Shown: positions 25,806 through 34,948 of the stretch, piece after piece
How the letters are laid out: each line of letters starts with the position of its first letter
Numbering within the stretch: the stretch's first letter is position 1
Origin: Erysipelotrichaceae bacterium
GTDB lineage: Bacteria; Bacillota_I; Bacilli_A; Erysipelotrichales; Erysipelotrichaceae
Reading direction: 5' to 3'
Length of the DNA stretch: 64,000 bases
Assembly (NCBI GenBank): GCA_017405675.1
Contig: JAFRAB010000023.1
Coordinates: 8,928 to 72,927 of the forward strand
Notes under the pieces: model-generated
The model's database searches: none
What the model saw: only the letters and a program-made list of their open reading frames with translations
Told to the model about the DNA's origin: nothing
Made by a program: the position numbers and the translations under genes

Positions 25806-26832
25806 AATAATTAATAAATATATAGATAAATATATGGACTACTTTACACCTTATAAGAAAGGTGTCTGGTGTTATGAAGACGGCATTCTGATGACTGCCA
25901 TCTATGACATGTACAAAGCCACCGGCGACAGGAAATACTATGATTTTGTATATAAGTTCTATGACGGCATGATAAGTGAAGACGGTGTCATTAAGAACTA
26001 TGAACCGACCAAGTATTCAATCGACGATGTCTGCCCTGGTATCGGCCTTATGAAACTGTACCGCGACACACCTGAGGAACGCTTTAAGAAGGCTCTTGAT
26101 GAAATGTACGGACAGATGCAGAATCATCCTCGTACTAAGGAAGGTTCTTTCTGGCACAAGCAGATCTATCCTAATCAGGTGTGGATGGACGGCATTTACA
26201 TGGGTGTTCTCTACATCGCCATGTACGCAAAGCAGTTCGGTATTGAGGAAACCGTAAAGGATGTTGATAAACAGCTTCATACCCTGGTAGCCAGACTGTA
26301 TGACGAAGACAGAAAGCTGTTCGTTCATGCCTATGACGAAGCAAAGGTAATGCAGTGGGCCGATAAGGAAACCGGCAAGTCACCTAACGTCTGGGCCAGA
26401 GCCTGCGGCTGGGTCATGATGGCCATGGCTGATATCTATGAGGAACTGGGCCTTGATATCTGTAAGGATATCCTGGTCAAGGAAATCGAAGGGCTCAAGC
26501 CATATCTGGAAGACGGCATGCTGTATCAGCTGGTCGACATCAGAAGAGAACACAACTATCTGGAAACTTCCGGTTCCGTCATGATGGCCTATGCCATCTT
26601 CAAGGGTAAAAAGCTGGGCATGATCGATGATGACAGCTTAGGCCACAAGATCTTTGATACCGTACTTACCAAGCAGTTTGACGGACGCAACCTGTACAAT
26701 ATCTGTCAGGTAGGCGGTCTGGATAACTATAAGAGAGATGGCTCATTTGAATACTACATGTCTGAGAACATCTCTGTTAATGAAGTAAAGGGTGTAGCGC
26801 CATTCATCATGGCCTACAGTGAAATATACTGA
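25798..26832 (+). CDS. GH105 unsaturated rhamnogalacturonyl hydrolase (YteR/YesR-like)
   Basis: The 344-residue protein is an (alpha/alpha)6-barrel GH105 enzyme: YEDGILMTAIYDMYKATGD, NQVWMDGIYMGVLYIAMY (with the Asp that acts as catalyst in the family), WARACGWVMMAM, and YLETSGSVMMAYAIFKG. Its length is standard for YteR. It removes the 4,5-unsaturated galacturonate left at the non-reducing end of rhamnogalacturonan fragments by lyases, handing the product to KduI. No signal peptide, therefore cytoplasmic. Overlaps both neighbours (8 bases before, one base after). Confidence 0.93.
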   Translation: MNEIINKYIDKYMDYFTPYKKGVWCYEDGILMTAIYDMYKATGDRKYYDFVYKFYDGMISEDGVIKNYEPTKYSIDDVCPGIGLMKLYRDTPEERFKKALDEMYGQMQNHPRTKEGSFWHKQIYPNQVWMDGIYMGVLYIAMYAKQFGIEETVKDVDKQLHTLVARLYDEDRKLFVHAYDEAKVMQWADKETGKSPNVWARACGWVMMAMADIYEELGLDICKDILVKEIEGLKPYLEDGMLYQLVDIRREHNYLETSGSVMMAYAIFKGKKLGMIDDDSLGHKIFDTVLTKQFDGRNLYNICQVGGLDNYKRDGSFEYYMSENISVNEVKGVAPFIMAYSEIY

Positions 26833-27506
26833 TGAAAATCATATTCATGGGCGATTCGACCATGCAGTTCAACGATGAGACCACCTGGCCGCAGGTCGGC
26901 TGGCCTCAGGCTCTGAAAGGTAAGTTCAGAGATGATGTCGAACTGCTGAACTTTGCCAAAAACGGCAGGAGTACCAAATCATTCATCAATCTGGGAAACT
27001 TTGAAAACGCCCTGCAGCATGTTGATGAAAACAGCATCGTCTTATTGGAATTCGGCCATAACGACGAACATGACTATGATCCGGAAAGATTTACCAGACC
27101 GGAATACGAATATCGCGACAATCTGATCTACATGGTCGAAAGCTGCCGCAGAAAAGGAGCCTACGTAATGTTGCTGACACCGGTCTTCAGAAGAAAGTTT
27201 CATGAAGACGGAACAATCGACTGGAGCTGTCACGAAGGATACAGGGAAGCGATGATCAGGGTCGGTAAGGATACCGGAACAGATGTCATAGACATGACGG
27301 GTCTAACAGCCGCCATGTTGCAGGAAATGGGATTTGACCAGGCCAGGGAGCTCTACATGAATTTCGATGCCGGTATTTATCCTAATTATCCTGAGGGAAT
27401 GAACGATAACACACATCTGCGCATGAAGGGTGCCGAAAAGATCGCCGGCATCTTCCTGGAGCAGATCAGAAACAACCAGAAATTTGAGGGACTGCTAAAT
27501 GATTAA
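26832..27506 (+). CDS. rhamnogalacturonan acetylesterase-like SGNH hydrolase
   Basis: This 224-residue SGNH hydrolase has block I GDSTMQF (Ser nucleophile at residue 9), the FAKNGRSTKSF block, FGHNDEHDY (block III) and DNTHLRMKGAEKI (block V Asp/His), as in rhamnogalacturonan acetylesterases such as YesT. It would remove acetyl groups from galacturonate in imported rhamnogalacturonan pieces. There is no signal peptide. TGATG overlap with the GH105 gene and an 8-base overlap with the GH28 gene show strict coupling. Confidence 0.88.
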   Translation: MKIIFMGDSTMQFNDETTWPQVGWPQALKGKFRDDVELLNFAKNGRSTKSFINLGNFENALQHVDENSIVLLEFGHNDEHDYDPERFTRPEYEYRDNLIYMVESCRRKGAYVMLLTPVFRRKFHEDGTIDWSCHEGYREAMIRVGKDTGTDVIDMTGLTAAMLQEMGFDQARELYMNFDAGIYPNYPEGMNDNTHLRMKGAEKIAGIFLEQIRNNQKFEGLLND

Positions 27507-28989
27507 TGTAATACATGTATCACCGGTATCTGTCAGCTTTGAAGTGGAGAACGATTCACCGTTCTACGCTCCTGAAGCTTTTGACGTCTATGTCAACGGT
27601 CAGTTCTGCCGCAGGGAAAACCGCAATGTCTTTACCGTTTTCGATTTACAGCCGGACACGGAATATGAATTTAAAGCAGGCGAAGAGGTACTGAAGGTCA
27701 GAACCCTGAAGGTAAACAGAATTGTTAATGTTCTTGATCACGGCATTGAAAACGACGGCAGCGTGCTGGTCAACGAAAAGATCCAGAAACTGCTGGATGC
27801 CAGCGATAATGATCTGATCGTTTTCCCGGAAGGCCAGTACTACTGTGCTCCGCTGAACATCCGTTCAAATACCTGTATCTATCTTAAAAAAGGTGCCGAG
27901 ATCGTCGGCAGCAACAACCGCTGGGATTATCCGGTAATTCCGGCCTATACCGAAGACGGCAAGGCTGTAAATGCCAGCTGGGAAGGGGAACCGAATGATT
28001 CGTTCATGTCTCTGATCTCCAGCTTTGACAGCCATGACATCATGTTAATAGGTGAAGGAACCATCAACGGCAATGCCGACAAGGCAGACTGGTGGGTCGA
28101 TCACCGTACCATGAGGGGAGCCTGGAGACCTAACAACTTCTTCGTCAACAGATGTGAGAACGTCTCTCTGGTAGGATTAAGCATCATCAACTCACCGTGC
28201 TGGAACCTGCATCCTTTCTATTCCGATAAGCTTGATTTCATCAACCTTACCCTGAGATCGGTTCCGACCAGCCCTAATACTGACGGATTCGATCCGGAGA
28301 GCTGCAGCAACATGAGACTGCTGGGGACTCAGATCTTTGTCGGTGATGACTGCATCGCCATCAAATCAGGCAAGAAGATCATGGCTGATAAGTTCTACCG
28401 TCCGACTGAGAATCTGGAGATCCGCAACTGCTTCATGGGTGATGGCCACGGTGCCGTGGTATTCGGTTCGGAATCCAGCTGCGGCATTAAGAACGTCACC
28501 GTTTCCAAGTGTATATTCAAGAATACCGACCGCGGCCTGAGGATCAAGACCAAGCGCGGCAGAGGCAATAAGGCCGTTATCGAAAACGTCAGCTTTGACA
28601 ACATCCTGATGGATGGCGTACTGGCTGGGTTCGTCATTAACATGTTCTATTATCTTGATCATGACGGCTATGATGACTACGCTGACAGCAAGGAACCAAG
28701 AGAAGTAACGGAGATGACTCCGCATGTCGGCGAATTCCTCTTCAAGAACATCAGATGTCTTAATACCAGAGGCTGTGCCGGTTACTTCTACGGTCTGCCG
28801 GAAAGCCCAATCGACAAGATCACCCTGAAAGACATCGAAGTTACCTTCGATCACGAGTTCAAGGATTTTGTCAAGCCGGCCATGATCCATAACTGTGAAA
28901 GAGTCAACAACGGGGGCTTCTACTTCTATAACGTCAAGGAAAAAGAGGCCGAGAACGTCTCCATTGAGGGAGAAATATTACATTTTTAA
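27499..28989 (+). CDS. GH28 polygalacturonase-type glycosidase (exo-acting, cytoplasmic)
   Basis: The 496-residue protein starts with a small fibronectin-like domain (about residues 1-72, VSFEVENDSPFYAPEAFDVY) and then the GH28 beta-helix. Catalytic motifs are NTDGFDPESC, GDDCIAIKSGK, GHGAVVFGSE and RGLRIKTKRGRG, in the right order, from about residue 255. The absence of a signal peptide and the company of importers and esterases suggest an exo-polygalacturonosidase or rhamnogalacturonan galacturonohydrolase acting on short oligosaccharides. It is the last gene before a new promoter, so it may end the first pectin transcript. Confidence 0.92.
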   Translation: MINVIHVSPVSVSFEVENDSPFYAPEAFDVYVNGQFCRRENRNVFTVFDLQPDTEYEFKAGEEVLKVRTLKVNRIVNVLDHGIENDGSVLVNEKIQKLLDASDNDLIVFPEGQYYCAPLNIRSNTCIYLKKGAEIVGSNNRWDYPVIPAYTEDGKAVNASWEGEPNDSFMSLISSFDSHDIMLIGEGTINGNADKADWWVDHRTMRGAWRPNNFFVNRCENVSLVGLSIINSPCWNLHPFYSDKLDFINLTLRSVPTSPNTDGFDPESCSNMRLLGTQIFVGDDCIAIKSGKKIMADKFYRPTENLEIRNCFMGDGHGAVVFGSESSCGIKNVTVSKCIFKNTDRGLRIKTKRGRGNKAVIENVSFDNILMDGVLAGFVINMFYYLDHDGYDDYADSKEPREVTEMTPHVGEFLFKNIRCLNTRGCAGYFYGLPESPIDKITLKDIEVTFDHEFKDFVKPAMIHNCERVNNGGFYFYNVKEKEAENVSIEGEILHF

Positions 28990-29041
28990 AAAACCAGTCA
29001 ACATTTGTGAAAAATCGATGGTTTCTAGCAAGCAAATAGTA

Positions 29042-29047
29042 TATAAT
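29042..29047 (+). promoter_or_regulatory. -10 box of the ABC importer operon
   Basis: TATAAT lies 56 bases before the ATPase start and 13 bases before the cre-like site. The -35 region at normal spacing is poor (TGGTTT). The 113-base gap between the GH28 and ATPase genes is the only clear break in the pectin locus. Confidence 0.5.
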
Positions 29048-29059
29048 TTTAAGTGCAGA

Positions 29060-29075
29060 AGTAAGCGTTTTCATT
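29060..29075 (+). promoter_or_regulatory. cre-like catabolite repression site
   Basis: AGTAAGCGTTTTCATT differs from the usual cre core TGTAAGCGTTTTCA only in its first base. It lies about 12 bases past the -10 box, overlapping the expected start of transcription and early leader, where CcpA would block initiation. CcpA control is inferred from the site alone. Confidence 0.6.
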
Positions 29076-29102
29076 AACTGATTGAAATGGAAAGGAAGAG
29101 CT

Positions 29103-30182
29103 ATGTCAAATTTAGTATTGAAAGATATAAACAAGATCTATCCTAACGGTTTTCACGCGGTTCATAATTTCAACCTGGAAATCAAAGATGGCGAGTTTAT
29201 AGTTTTTGTCGGGCCGTCTGGCTGCGGAAAATCAACAACATTGAGAATGATTGCGGGCCTTGAGGAGATTTCCAAGGGTGACTTCCTGATCAACGGTGTC
29301 AGAGCAAACGAAAAATCACCGGTTGAAAGAGGAATTGCCATGGTATTCCAGTCATATGCGTTGTACCCGCATTTATCTGTATACGATAACCTGGCCTTCG
29401 GTCTGACCCTTGAAGGCGTTGACGAAGAAGTCATCGAGGAAAAGGTTCAGAAGATCGCTGCCATTCTTGGTCTGACTGATTATCTCGACAGAAAGCCAAG
29501 AGCCCTGTCAGGTGGTCAGAGACAGAGAGTTGCCGTAGGCAGAGCCATCATCAGACAGGTAGACATATTCCTGATGGACGAACCGCTGTCCAACCTGGAC
29601 GCCAAGCAGAGAGTTACGATGCGTTCTGAAATCACTCAGATCCACAGATCAACTCATGCCACGACCATCTATGTAACTCATGACCAGACAGAAGCCATGA
29701 CCATGGCTGACCGTATTGTTGTCATGAAGGACGGATATGTTCAGCAGATCGGTACACCTGAAGAACTGTACTTTGATCCTTGCAACCTGTTCGTAGGCGG
29801 CTTCATCGGTGAACCTCCAATGAACTTCATTACCGGTAAGATAAACGGTAAGGAAATCACATTTGACAAGAATAAGAACGTCCTTGACGGATCAAAGACC
29901 AGATATAAATTAAGAGACGGTGAGATCTATTTCGGATTCAGACCGGAGAACATCTCCATGAAACCGGTAGAAAATGCCTATAAGATCCACGCGCTGGCAA
30001 CCCTCACTGAGATGCTGGGTGACTCAACCAACATCTACATTGAGATAGATGGCGACACCGTTATCCTGAAGGTTGACCCGCATGATGCACCTGAAATGGA
30101 CGAAGAATTTGATTTCTATCTGCCATATGACAAGGTATATCTGTTTGACAGGGAAACTGAAAAGGTTCTTGACCGCAAATAA
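29103..30182 (+). CDS. ABC transporter ATP-binding protein, MsmX/UgpC family (first of two)
   Basis: The 359-residue ATPase has Walker A GPSGCGKST, signature LSGGQRQRVA, Walker B IFLMDEP, the H-loop in VTHDQTEAM and a C-terminal OB/TOBE regulatory domain from about residue 240 that includes FGFRPENISM. This is the multi-sugar CUT1 type ATPase. The start at 29103 follows AAGGAAGAG; the ORF extends further upstream without a better site. In many Bacillota one such ATPase serves many importers; here it is dedicated to the Lpl-type permeases just downstream, and a second copy lies at 36002-37066. Confidence 0.93.
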   Translation: MSNLVLKDINKIYPNGFHAVHNFNLEIKDGEFIVFVGPSGCGKSTTLRMIAGLEEISKGDFLINGVRANEKSPVERGIAMVFQSYALYPHLSVYDNLAFGLTLEGVDEEVIEEKVQKIAAILGLTDYLDRKPRALSGGQRQRVAVGRAIIRQVDIFLMDEPLSNLDAKQRVTMRSEITQIHRSTHATTIYVTHDQTEAMTMADRIVVMKDGYVQQIGTPEELYFDPCNLFVGGFIGEPPMNFITGKINGKEITFDKNKNVLDGSKTRYKLRDGEIYFGFRPENISMKPVENAYKIHALATLTEMLGDSTNIYIEIDGDTVILKVDPHDAPEMDEEFDFYLPYDKVYLFDRETEKVLDRK

Positions 30183-30185
30183 CAT

Positions 30186-30764
30186 ATGAGTTTCAAACAA
30201 TACCGTACACTTGACCTGGTGATATTCATTGGGATGTATGCCCTGTGTGAATTCCTGGTCATAAAAGGGGCAACGGTCTGGTTTGATGAACCGTATTCCA
30301 TTTCAATAATGTTACCGCTGTTACTGATAGTAATGATGCGCTGGGACCGCTATGCGGTGATTCATGCCGTTGTATACGCCATACTGTTCGTATTCTATCA
30401 GGGCGGAAGCTTACAGCAGTATCTGATCTACATAATTGGCAATCTGGGCTTCATGGCCACGCTGATTTATGTATATAAGGTCGGTAAGGACAGGATAAGA
30501 AAAACCTTCTTCGATTCCGCTGTGTATCTGGTGATTGGGTTTGTGACCATGGAAGTATCCAGAGGTCTGGCCTCAATGATCATCTCACATACGGGTCCGA
30601 TGGTTATTCTGCAGTTTCTGATGACCGACATGTTATCACTGGTATTTGGTCTGCTGGTGATGATTACCGTAAGAAAGGCCGAAGGCCTGTTCCAGGACCA
30701 GAAACAATATCTTTTGCAAATTAATTCTCAAGAAAAACAAGATGGAGGATGGAAAGATGAATGA
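30186..30764 (+). CDS. unrecognised membrane protein between ATPase and permease genes
   Basis: A 192-residue protein with five or six predicted hydrophobic helices (LVIFIGMYALCEFLVI; ISIMLPLLLIVMM; VVYAILFVFY; LIYIIGNLGFMATLIYVY; FDSAVYLVIGFVTM; MLSLVFGLLVMI). The size and helix count recall ECF-transporter S components, and the start looks similar to one, but no conserved motif secures that. It starts 3 bases after the ATPase stop and overlaps the permease start by 8 bases, so it is an integral part of the importer operon. Function unknown. Confidence 0.75.
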   Translation: MSFKQYRTLDLVIFIGMYALCEFLVIKGATVWFDEPYSISIMLPLLLIVMMRWDRYAVIHAVVYAILFVFYQGGSLQQYLIYIIGNLGFMATLIYVYKVGKDRIRKTFFDSAVYLVIGFVTMEVSRGLASMIISHTGPMVILQFLMTDMLSLVFGLLVMITVRKAEGLFQDQKQYLLQINSQEKQDGGWKDE

Positions 30765-31800
30765 TGAATATCTAGTTTATAACGAAGAACTGAAATGTTA
30801 TGAACTTGATCCTGAGCAGAAAGTCAGGGACGACGTCGAAAAGAACCGCTGGAAGCTGAACTGGCAGCGGATAGTAAAGGACTGGAGACTGTACCTGATG
30901 CTTGTTCCAATGATTCTGGTATTCCTGTTCTGGAGATACCTGCCAATGTATGAATTATTGGGCTGCTTCAAGATCACGGAAGTAGGTAAGAAAGTTGCCG
31001 AAATGAACTGGTGCGGATTCGCCAACTTCAAGGCTCTGATGTTCGGCGGCACAACACAGACAACGGCATTCTGGAGAGCTTTCAGAAATACCTTCCTGCT
31101 TAGCTTCTATGGCCTGCTGTTCGGTTTCCCGATGCCGATCGTACTGGCCCTGTTCTTCAATGAAATCAAGTCAAATATTCTTAGAAGCGTTTACCAGGTA
31201 CTGACATATCTGCCGAAGTTCATGTCAACCGTTGTTATGACCACTCTGGTAACCATGTTATTAAAGCAGGGTGACCTGGTATCAAGCACCGGTATCGTAG
31301 CTTCAGCTCTGGCTAAACTGGGACTCATTACCCAAGAGGCGGCAAATGCCGGTCTGCTGAATAATCCTGATTATTTCAGGACGATTTATCAGATCTCAGG
31401 TATATGGGAAGGCGCCGGTTATGACTCCATCGTTTACTTTGCGGCCATCATCGCTATCTCTCCGACTTCCTATGAAGCTGCACAGATCGACGGTGCCGGC
31501 AAGATGGCTCAGATGAGATACGTCGTAATTCCGAGTATCCTGTCAACGGTCGTAATAATGCTTATCAACAGAATCGGTTCATTGCTGTCAATAGGTTATG
31601 AAAAGGTAATGCTGTTATACAAGGCCAACACCTTCGTTACGGCTGACGTTGTATCAACATTCGCTTACCGTTTAGGTCTGGAAGGCGGTGCTCAGGCTAT
31701 TGCCTCAGCTGCTGAAATGATCAATAACATTACCGGTATGATCCTGGTTATCGGAGCTAACTCCATCGCCAGAAAAGCCAGCGATGTATCATTATACTAA
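30757..31800 (+). CDS. lplB: ABC transporter permease, LplB type
   Basis: The 347-residue permease has an unusually long charged N-terminus (about 55 residues) before the first helix (LYLMLVPMILVFLFW), five further helices and the EAA loop near residue 245 (SYEAAQIDGAGKMAQMRYVVIPS). This is the LplB branch of CUT1 permeases, associated with oligogalacturonide and complex plant oligosaccharide uptake. The start at 30757 lies 7 bases after GGAGGA; an earlier ATG at 30742 overlaps that site. It pairs with the LplC-type permease downstream. Confidence 0.92.
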   Translation: MNDEYLVYNEELKCYELDPEQKVRDDVEKNRWKLNWQRIVKDWRLYLMLVPMILVFLFWRYLPMYELLGCFKITEVGKKVAEMNWCGFANFKALMFGGTTQTTAFWRAFRNTFLLSFYGLLFGFPMPIVLALFFNEIKSNILRSVYQVLTYLPKFMSTVVMTTLVTMLLKQGDLVSSTGIVASALAKLGLITQEAANAGLLNNPDYFRTIYQISGIWEGAGYDSIVYFAAIIAISPTSYEAAQIDGAGKMAQMRYVVIPSILSTVVIMLINRIGSLLSIGYEKVMLLYKANTFVTADVVSTFAYRLGLEGGAQAIASAAEMINNITGMILVIGANSIARKASDVSLY

Positions 31801-31815
31801 TGGGGGTATCCGTTT

Positions 31816-32715
31816 ATGAAACGTAAACTTGAAGTAAGTGAATTAATATTCAAAATCATAAGTTATACATTCCTGACCATATTCTCATTAGCCTGTCTGT
31901 ATCCATTCATATATGCTGTAAGCTCCTCAATTTCCGGTGCTCACGCTGTTGACTACAATGAAGTCATCCTGTTCCCTAAGGACATCCAGTTTGATGCCTT
32001 CAAGTCAATCTTCGGAAACAACCAGTTCTGGAATGCTTACACAAATACACTGTTCTTAACAGTATACGGTACTATCTGGGCAATCGGTGTATCAATCCTC
32101 GGCGGTTATGCACTGTCCAAGAAGAGGCTGTTATTCAGATCAGGATTCAACTTCTTCCTGGTATTCACCATGTGGTTCTCTGCCGGTATCGTTCCGCAGT
32201 ATCTGAACTACCTGCAGACTCAGAAAGTATTCGCTGCTGTTGGTATAACCGACGTTAAGTGGCTGATCGTTATTGCCATGGGTATGGCTGCCATGAACAT
32301 CATCCTGCTGAGAAATGCCTTCGAAGGCGTATCCAGCGAAATTGAAGAGGCAGCTATCGTTGACGGCGCTACCGAATTCCAGGTCTTAACAAAGGTATAC
32401 ATTCCTATGTCACAGTCAACAATTGCCACAGTTGCTCTGTTCTTCGGTATTTCCAGATGGAACGGTTACTTCTGGGCAAGACAGATGATCGCTGCCAGCG
32501 GCTCACCAAACGAACAGCCTCTGCAGGTATTCATCAGACTGTTGCTTGAAGACTACACCAACCTAGAGACATTAGCTTCATGGACAGCTCCATACTCTCC
32601 AAACTCAGCTATCTATGCTCTGATCGTTGTAGCCATCATCCCTATTCTCGTTATTTATCCTTTCATCCAGAAGTATTTCGCCAAGGGCGTTAACATGGGC
32701 GGTGTTAAGGAATAA
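31816..32715 (+). CDS. lplC: ABC transporter permease, LplC type
   Basis: The 299-residue permease has six helices and the EAA loop SEIEEAAIVDGATEFQVLTK near residue 175, with the C-terminal LVIYPFIQKYFAKGVNMGGVKE ending that is typical of LplC. It forms the channel heterodimer with the LplB-type subunit. The GGGGG-like Shine-Dalgarno is 7-10 bases upstream; gap to lplB is 15 bases. Confidence 0.93.
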   Translation: MKRKLEVSELIFKIISYTFLTIFSLACLYPFIYAVSSSISGAHAVDYNEVILFPKDIQFDAFKSIFGNNQFWNAYTNTLFLTVYGTIWAIGVSILGGYALSKKRLLFRSGFNFFLVFTMWFSAGIVPQYLNYLQTQKVFAAVGITDVKWLIVIAMGMAAMNIILLRNAFEGVSSEIEEAAIVDGATEFQVLTKVYIPMSQSTIATVALFFGISRWNGYFWARQMIAASGSPNEQPLQVFIRLLLEDYTNLETLASWTAPYSPNSAIYALIVVAIIPILVIYPFIQKYFAKGVNMGGVKE

Positions 32716-32747
32716 ATAAGAACATTATTTTACAGGAAGGAAAGAAA

Positions 32748-34880
32748 ATGAAAAAATCACTCAAATTAATTGCCTTAGTGATGGCAGTATTGATGATGCT
32801 CGTTGGCTGCAGTGGCGGCGGACAGGGCGGCGGCGATACTCCATCAGGCGGGGACAAGCCTTCTTCATTAGACTATGAAAAGGGTACAGAATTAAGAGTT
32901 GCCGCTGGTTACAACAGCGACAAGACCGGTATCAGCTTCACAAACGCTGACGTAACCGGTTCAGGTATCACTCTTGCTGACGGTAAGACTTACCAGACAG
33001 GCGACTTCAAGCCAACATGGCAGCACTTATCTGAAAAGTTAGGAATCACTTTCATCGACAAGTATTCCGGACAGCAGGCTTCCAAGGAATTCCCTGTTTG
33101 GGAAAACCAGTTAGACCAGGTTGACATCGTTACCGGTACAACAGCTTTATTAAACGCTGCAGGTGCCAAGGGAACATTAGTTAACTTAGCTGAATACTTA
33201 GATGTAATGCCTAACTTCAAGGCTTACTTAGCACAGAACCAGATCGCAAGATTATCAATCACTGGCGATACTTCAAATGGTGCCATTTACTTCTCACCAT
33301 ATTTCGACGGTAACGATGATATCGAAAGAATGCCTCTGGTAAGAGCTGATTTCGTTAAGAAGTTACTGGATACAAATGGCTTCACAGGCGCTAACAGACC
33401 TTTAGCAGCATATGTATATCAGCCATATGTAACAGAAGACTACTCAGTTGAATCATTAACAGCAGACGGCACTGGCACTCAGACCATCACCAAGAAGGTC
33501 GGCGGCGCTAACAACATCATCGCCAAGATGAATGCTCAGCCATTAACAGGTGACCAGGCTGTCAAGATGTTCCAGGATTACATCGATGAAACATATGCGG
33601 GCGTTTATGCCAACAGATCTGATCTGTTCTTAGGTTACGATGCAGCCTGGGACGCTGATGAAATGGTAGCATTATTAAGATGCGCTGTTGCTTCATTAAA
33701 TGACAATGATGGCAACGCAATTGCTGGTTTATACTCTCGTGAAACTACTAACTTACAGAGAGAAGTTGACCTCATCAGATTTGCCGGACACTTATTCGGC
33801 GTAAGAGGTCTGGAATCCAGACAGGAATCCTTATACTTCGATAAGGCTGGTCAGTTACATGATGCAAGACAGGAAGCTGATGCATACCTGGCAGTTGAAA
33901 GACTGAATCAGTTAGTTAAGGAAGGCTTAATTGCCGTAACTGGTTCTGTTAACTCAGGTAACTACCTCGAAAAGGATGCTGGCTTAATGTCATATGACTA
34001 CAACCAGACTCAGACAATCATGAACAACACCAAGCTGGACAACGCAGCAGGTGAAGAATACACAGTTATCCTTGTTCCAGTAGCTAAGTGGGACGATGGC
34101 GACGGCGCTAAGTTCATGAGATTCACTGAATCATGGAGATCTGCAAAGACTGAAGGTTGGGCATTAACTGTTGCCGGCTGTGCAGCTGATACAAACAAGT
34201 TACATGCAGCATTAACACTGATCGACTATGCATTCTCAGTACAGGGCCAGATCACTATGTCTTATGGTCCGGATGAATTCATCAAGGTTAAGGATGCTTC
34301 AGTTGAAGTTAAGACCTGGGACGATGTTGCCAAGAAGTATGAAACATTCGACTTCAACGGTACACAGATGCCAGTAGTAGCTGATGCTACATTCGCAGAA
34401 TGCCAGAAGTTAACAGGCGGTAACTATACTAACTATGCAAGACAGTATTTAGGTTCAACCCTGAACGGCTTCCCTAAGTCACAGGCATTCGAATATCAGA
34501 TGACTCATGCAATCGGTAAGAAGGGTGCTGCCATCATGTCTGCAGCTATCTCTAAGGGTATCCTGAAGCATCCATTACTGACTGTTAATACAGCCAATAT
34601 GTGGTATACACAGGTTCCAACCGTATTCCCAACAACTGCTGAACAGACTAACACTCTGAACGGCTACACTGACTTAAGCACAAGATTCTCAACATCAAAG
34701 GGTGGCGAAAATGAATTCTACAACATCATCCTCAACGGATATGGTTCAATCGCCGGTGCTGAAACAAGTGCACAGGGCTATGCTGATTTCGTTAAGAACA
34801 GCTGGTCAGGTCAGGCTTACTTATTAATTAAGCAGGCTCAGTGGAAAGTCTTAAGCGACTACTACAATTCAAACCATTAA
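32748..34880 (+). CDS. extracellular solute-binding lipoprotein of the pectin oligosaccharide importer
   Basis: The 710-residue protein begins with a lipoprotein signal (LVGC lipobox, Cys21), a Gly/Ser-rich linker (SGGGQGGGDTPSGG) and then a large binding domain. It is considerably longer than most CUT1 binding proteins (about 450-550), in line with the LplA-like group that handles bigger oligosaccharides. Leucine is mostly TTA and arginine AGA here, unlike the CTG/CGT-rich genes at 8.7-15.8 kb, a pattern I take as adaptation to high expression. AGGAAGG Shine-Dalgarno. A perfect hairpin directly follows the gene. Cargo is inferred from neighbours: galacturonate- and rhamnose-containing oligosaccharides. 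Confidence 0.9.
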   Translation: MKKSLKLIALVMAVLMMLVGCSGGGQGGGDTPSGGDKPSSLDYEKGTELRVAAGYNSDKTGISFTNADVTGSGITLADGKTYQTGDFKPTWQHLSEKLGITFIDKYSGQQASKEFPVWENQLDQVDIVTGTTALLNAAGAKGTLVNLAEYLDVMPNFKAYLAQNQIARLSITGDTSNGAIYFSPYFDGNDDIERMPLVRADFVKKLLDTNGFTGANRPLAAYVYQPYVTEDYSVESLTADGTGTQTITKKVGGANNIIAKMNAQPLTGDQAVKMFQDYIDETYAGVYANRSDLFLGYDAAWDADEMVALLRCAVASLNDNDGNAIAGLYSRETTNLQREVDLIRFAGHLFGVRGLESRQESLYFDKAGQLHDARQEADAYLAVERLNQLVKEGLIAVTGSVNSGNYLEKDAGLMSYDYNQTQTIMNNTKLDNAAGEEYTVILVPVAKWDDGDGAKFMRFTESWRSAKTEGWALTVAGCAADTNKLHAALTLIDYAFSVQGQITMSYGPDEFIKVKDASVEVKTWDDVAKKYETFDFNGTQMPVVADATFAECQKLTGGNYTNYARQYLGSTLNGFPKSQAFEYQMTHAIGKKGAAIMSAAISKGILKHPLLTVNTANMWYTQVPTVFPTTAEQTNTLNGYTDLSTRFSTSKGGENEFYNIILNGYGSIAGAETSAQGYADFVKNSWSGQAYLLIKQAQWKVLSDYYNSNH

Positions 34881-34895
34881 TTTAAAAAAATAAAA

Positions 34896-34927
34896 ATCTC
34901 TGGTACCACGCCAGTGGTACCAGAGAT
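34896..34927 (+). promoter_or_regulatory. perfect 14-bp inverted repeat after the binding-protein gene, likely RNA stabiliser or attenuator
   Basis: ATCTCTGGTACCAC and GTGGTACCAGAGAT are exact inverted repeats with a GCCA loop, 15 bases past the binding-protein stop and 21 bases before the next start. It is not followed by a U-run on the plus strand, so it is not a normal terminator; it would protect the upstream mRNA 3' end or partly stop transcription. Confidence 0.65.
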
Positions 34928-34948
34928 GCATTCCTGAGAGGTGATATT

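Noticed and set aside
34896..34927. Intrinsic terminator after the binding-protein gene
   Set aside because: The stem is perfect but lacks a U-run on the sense strand, and cotranscribed-looking genes follow; kept as RNA stabiliser or attenuator.
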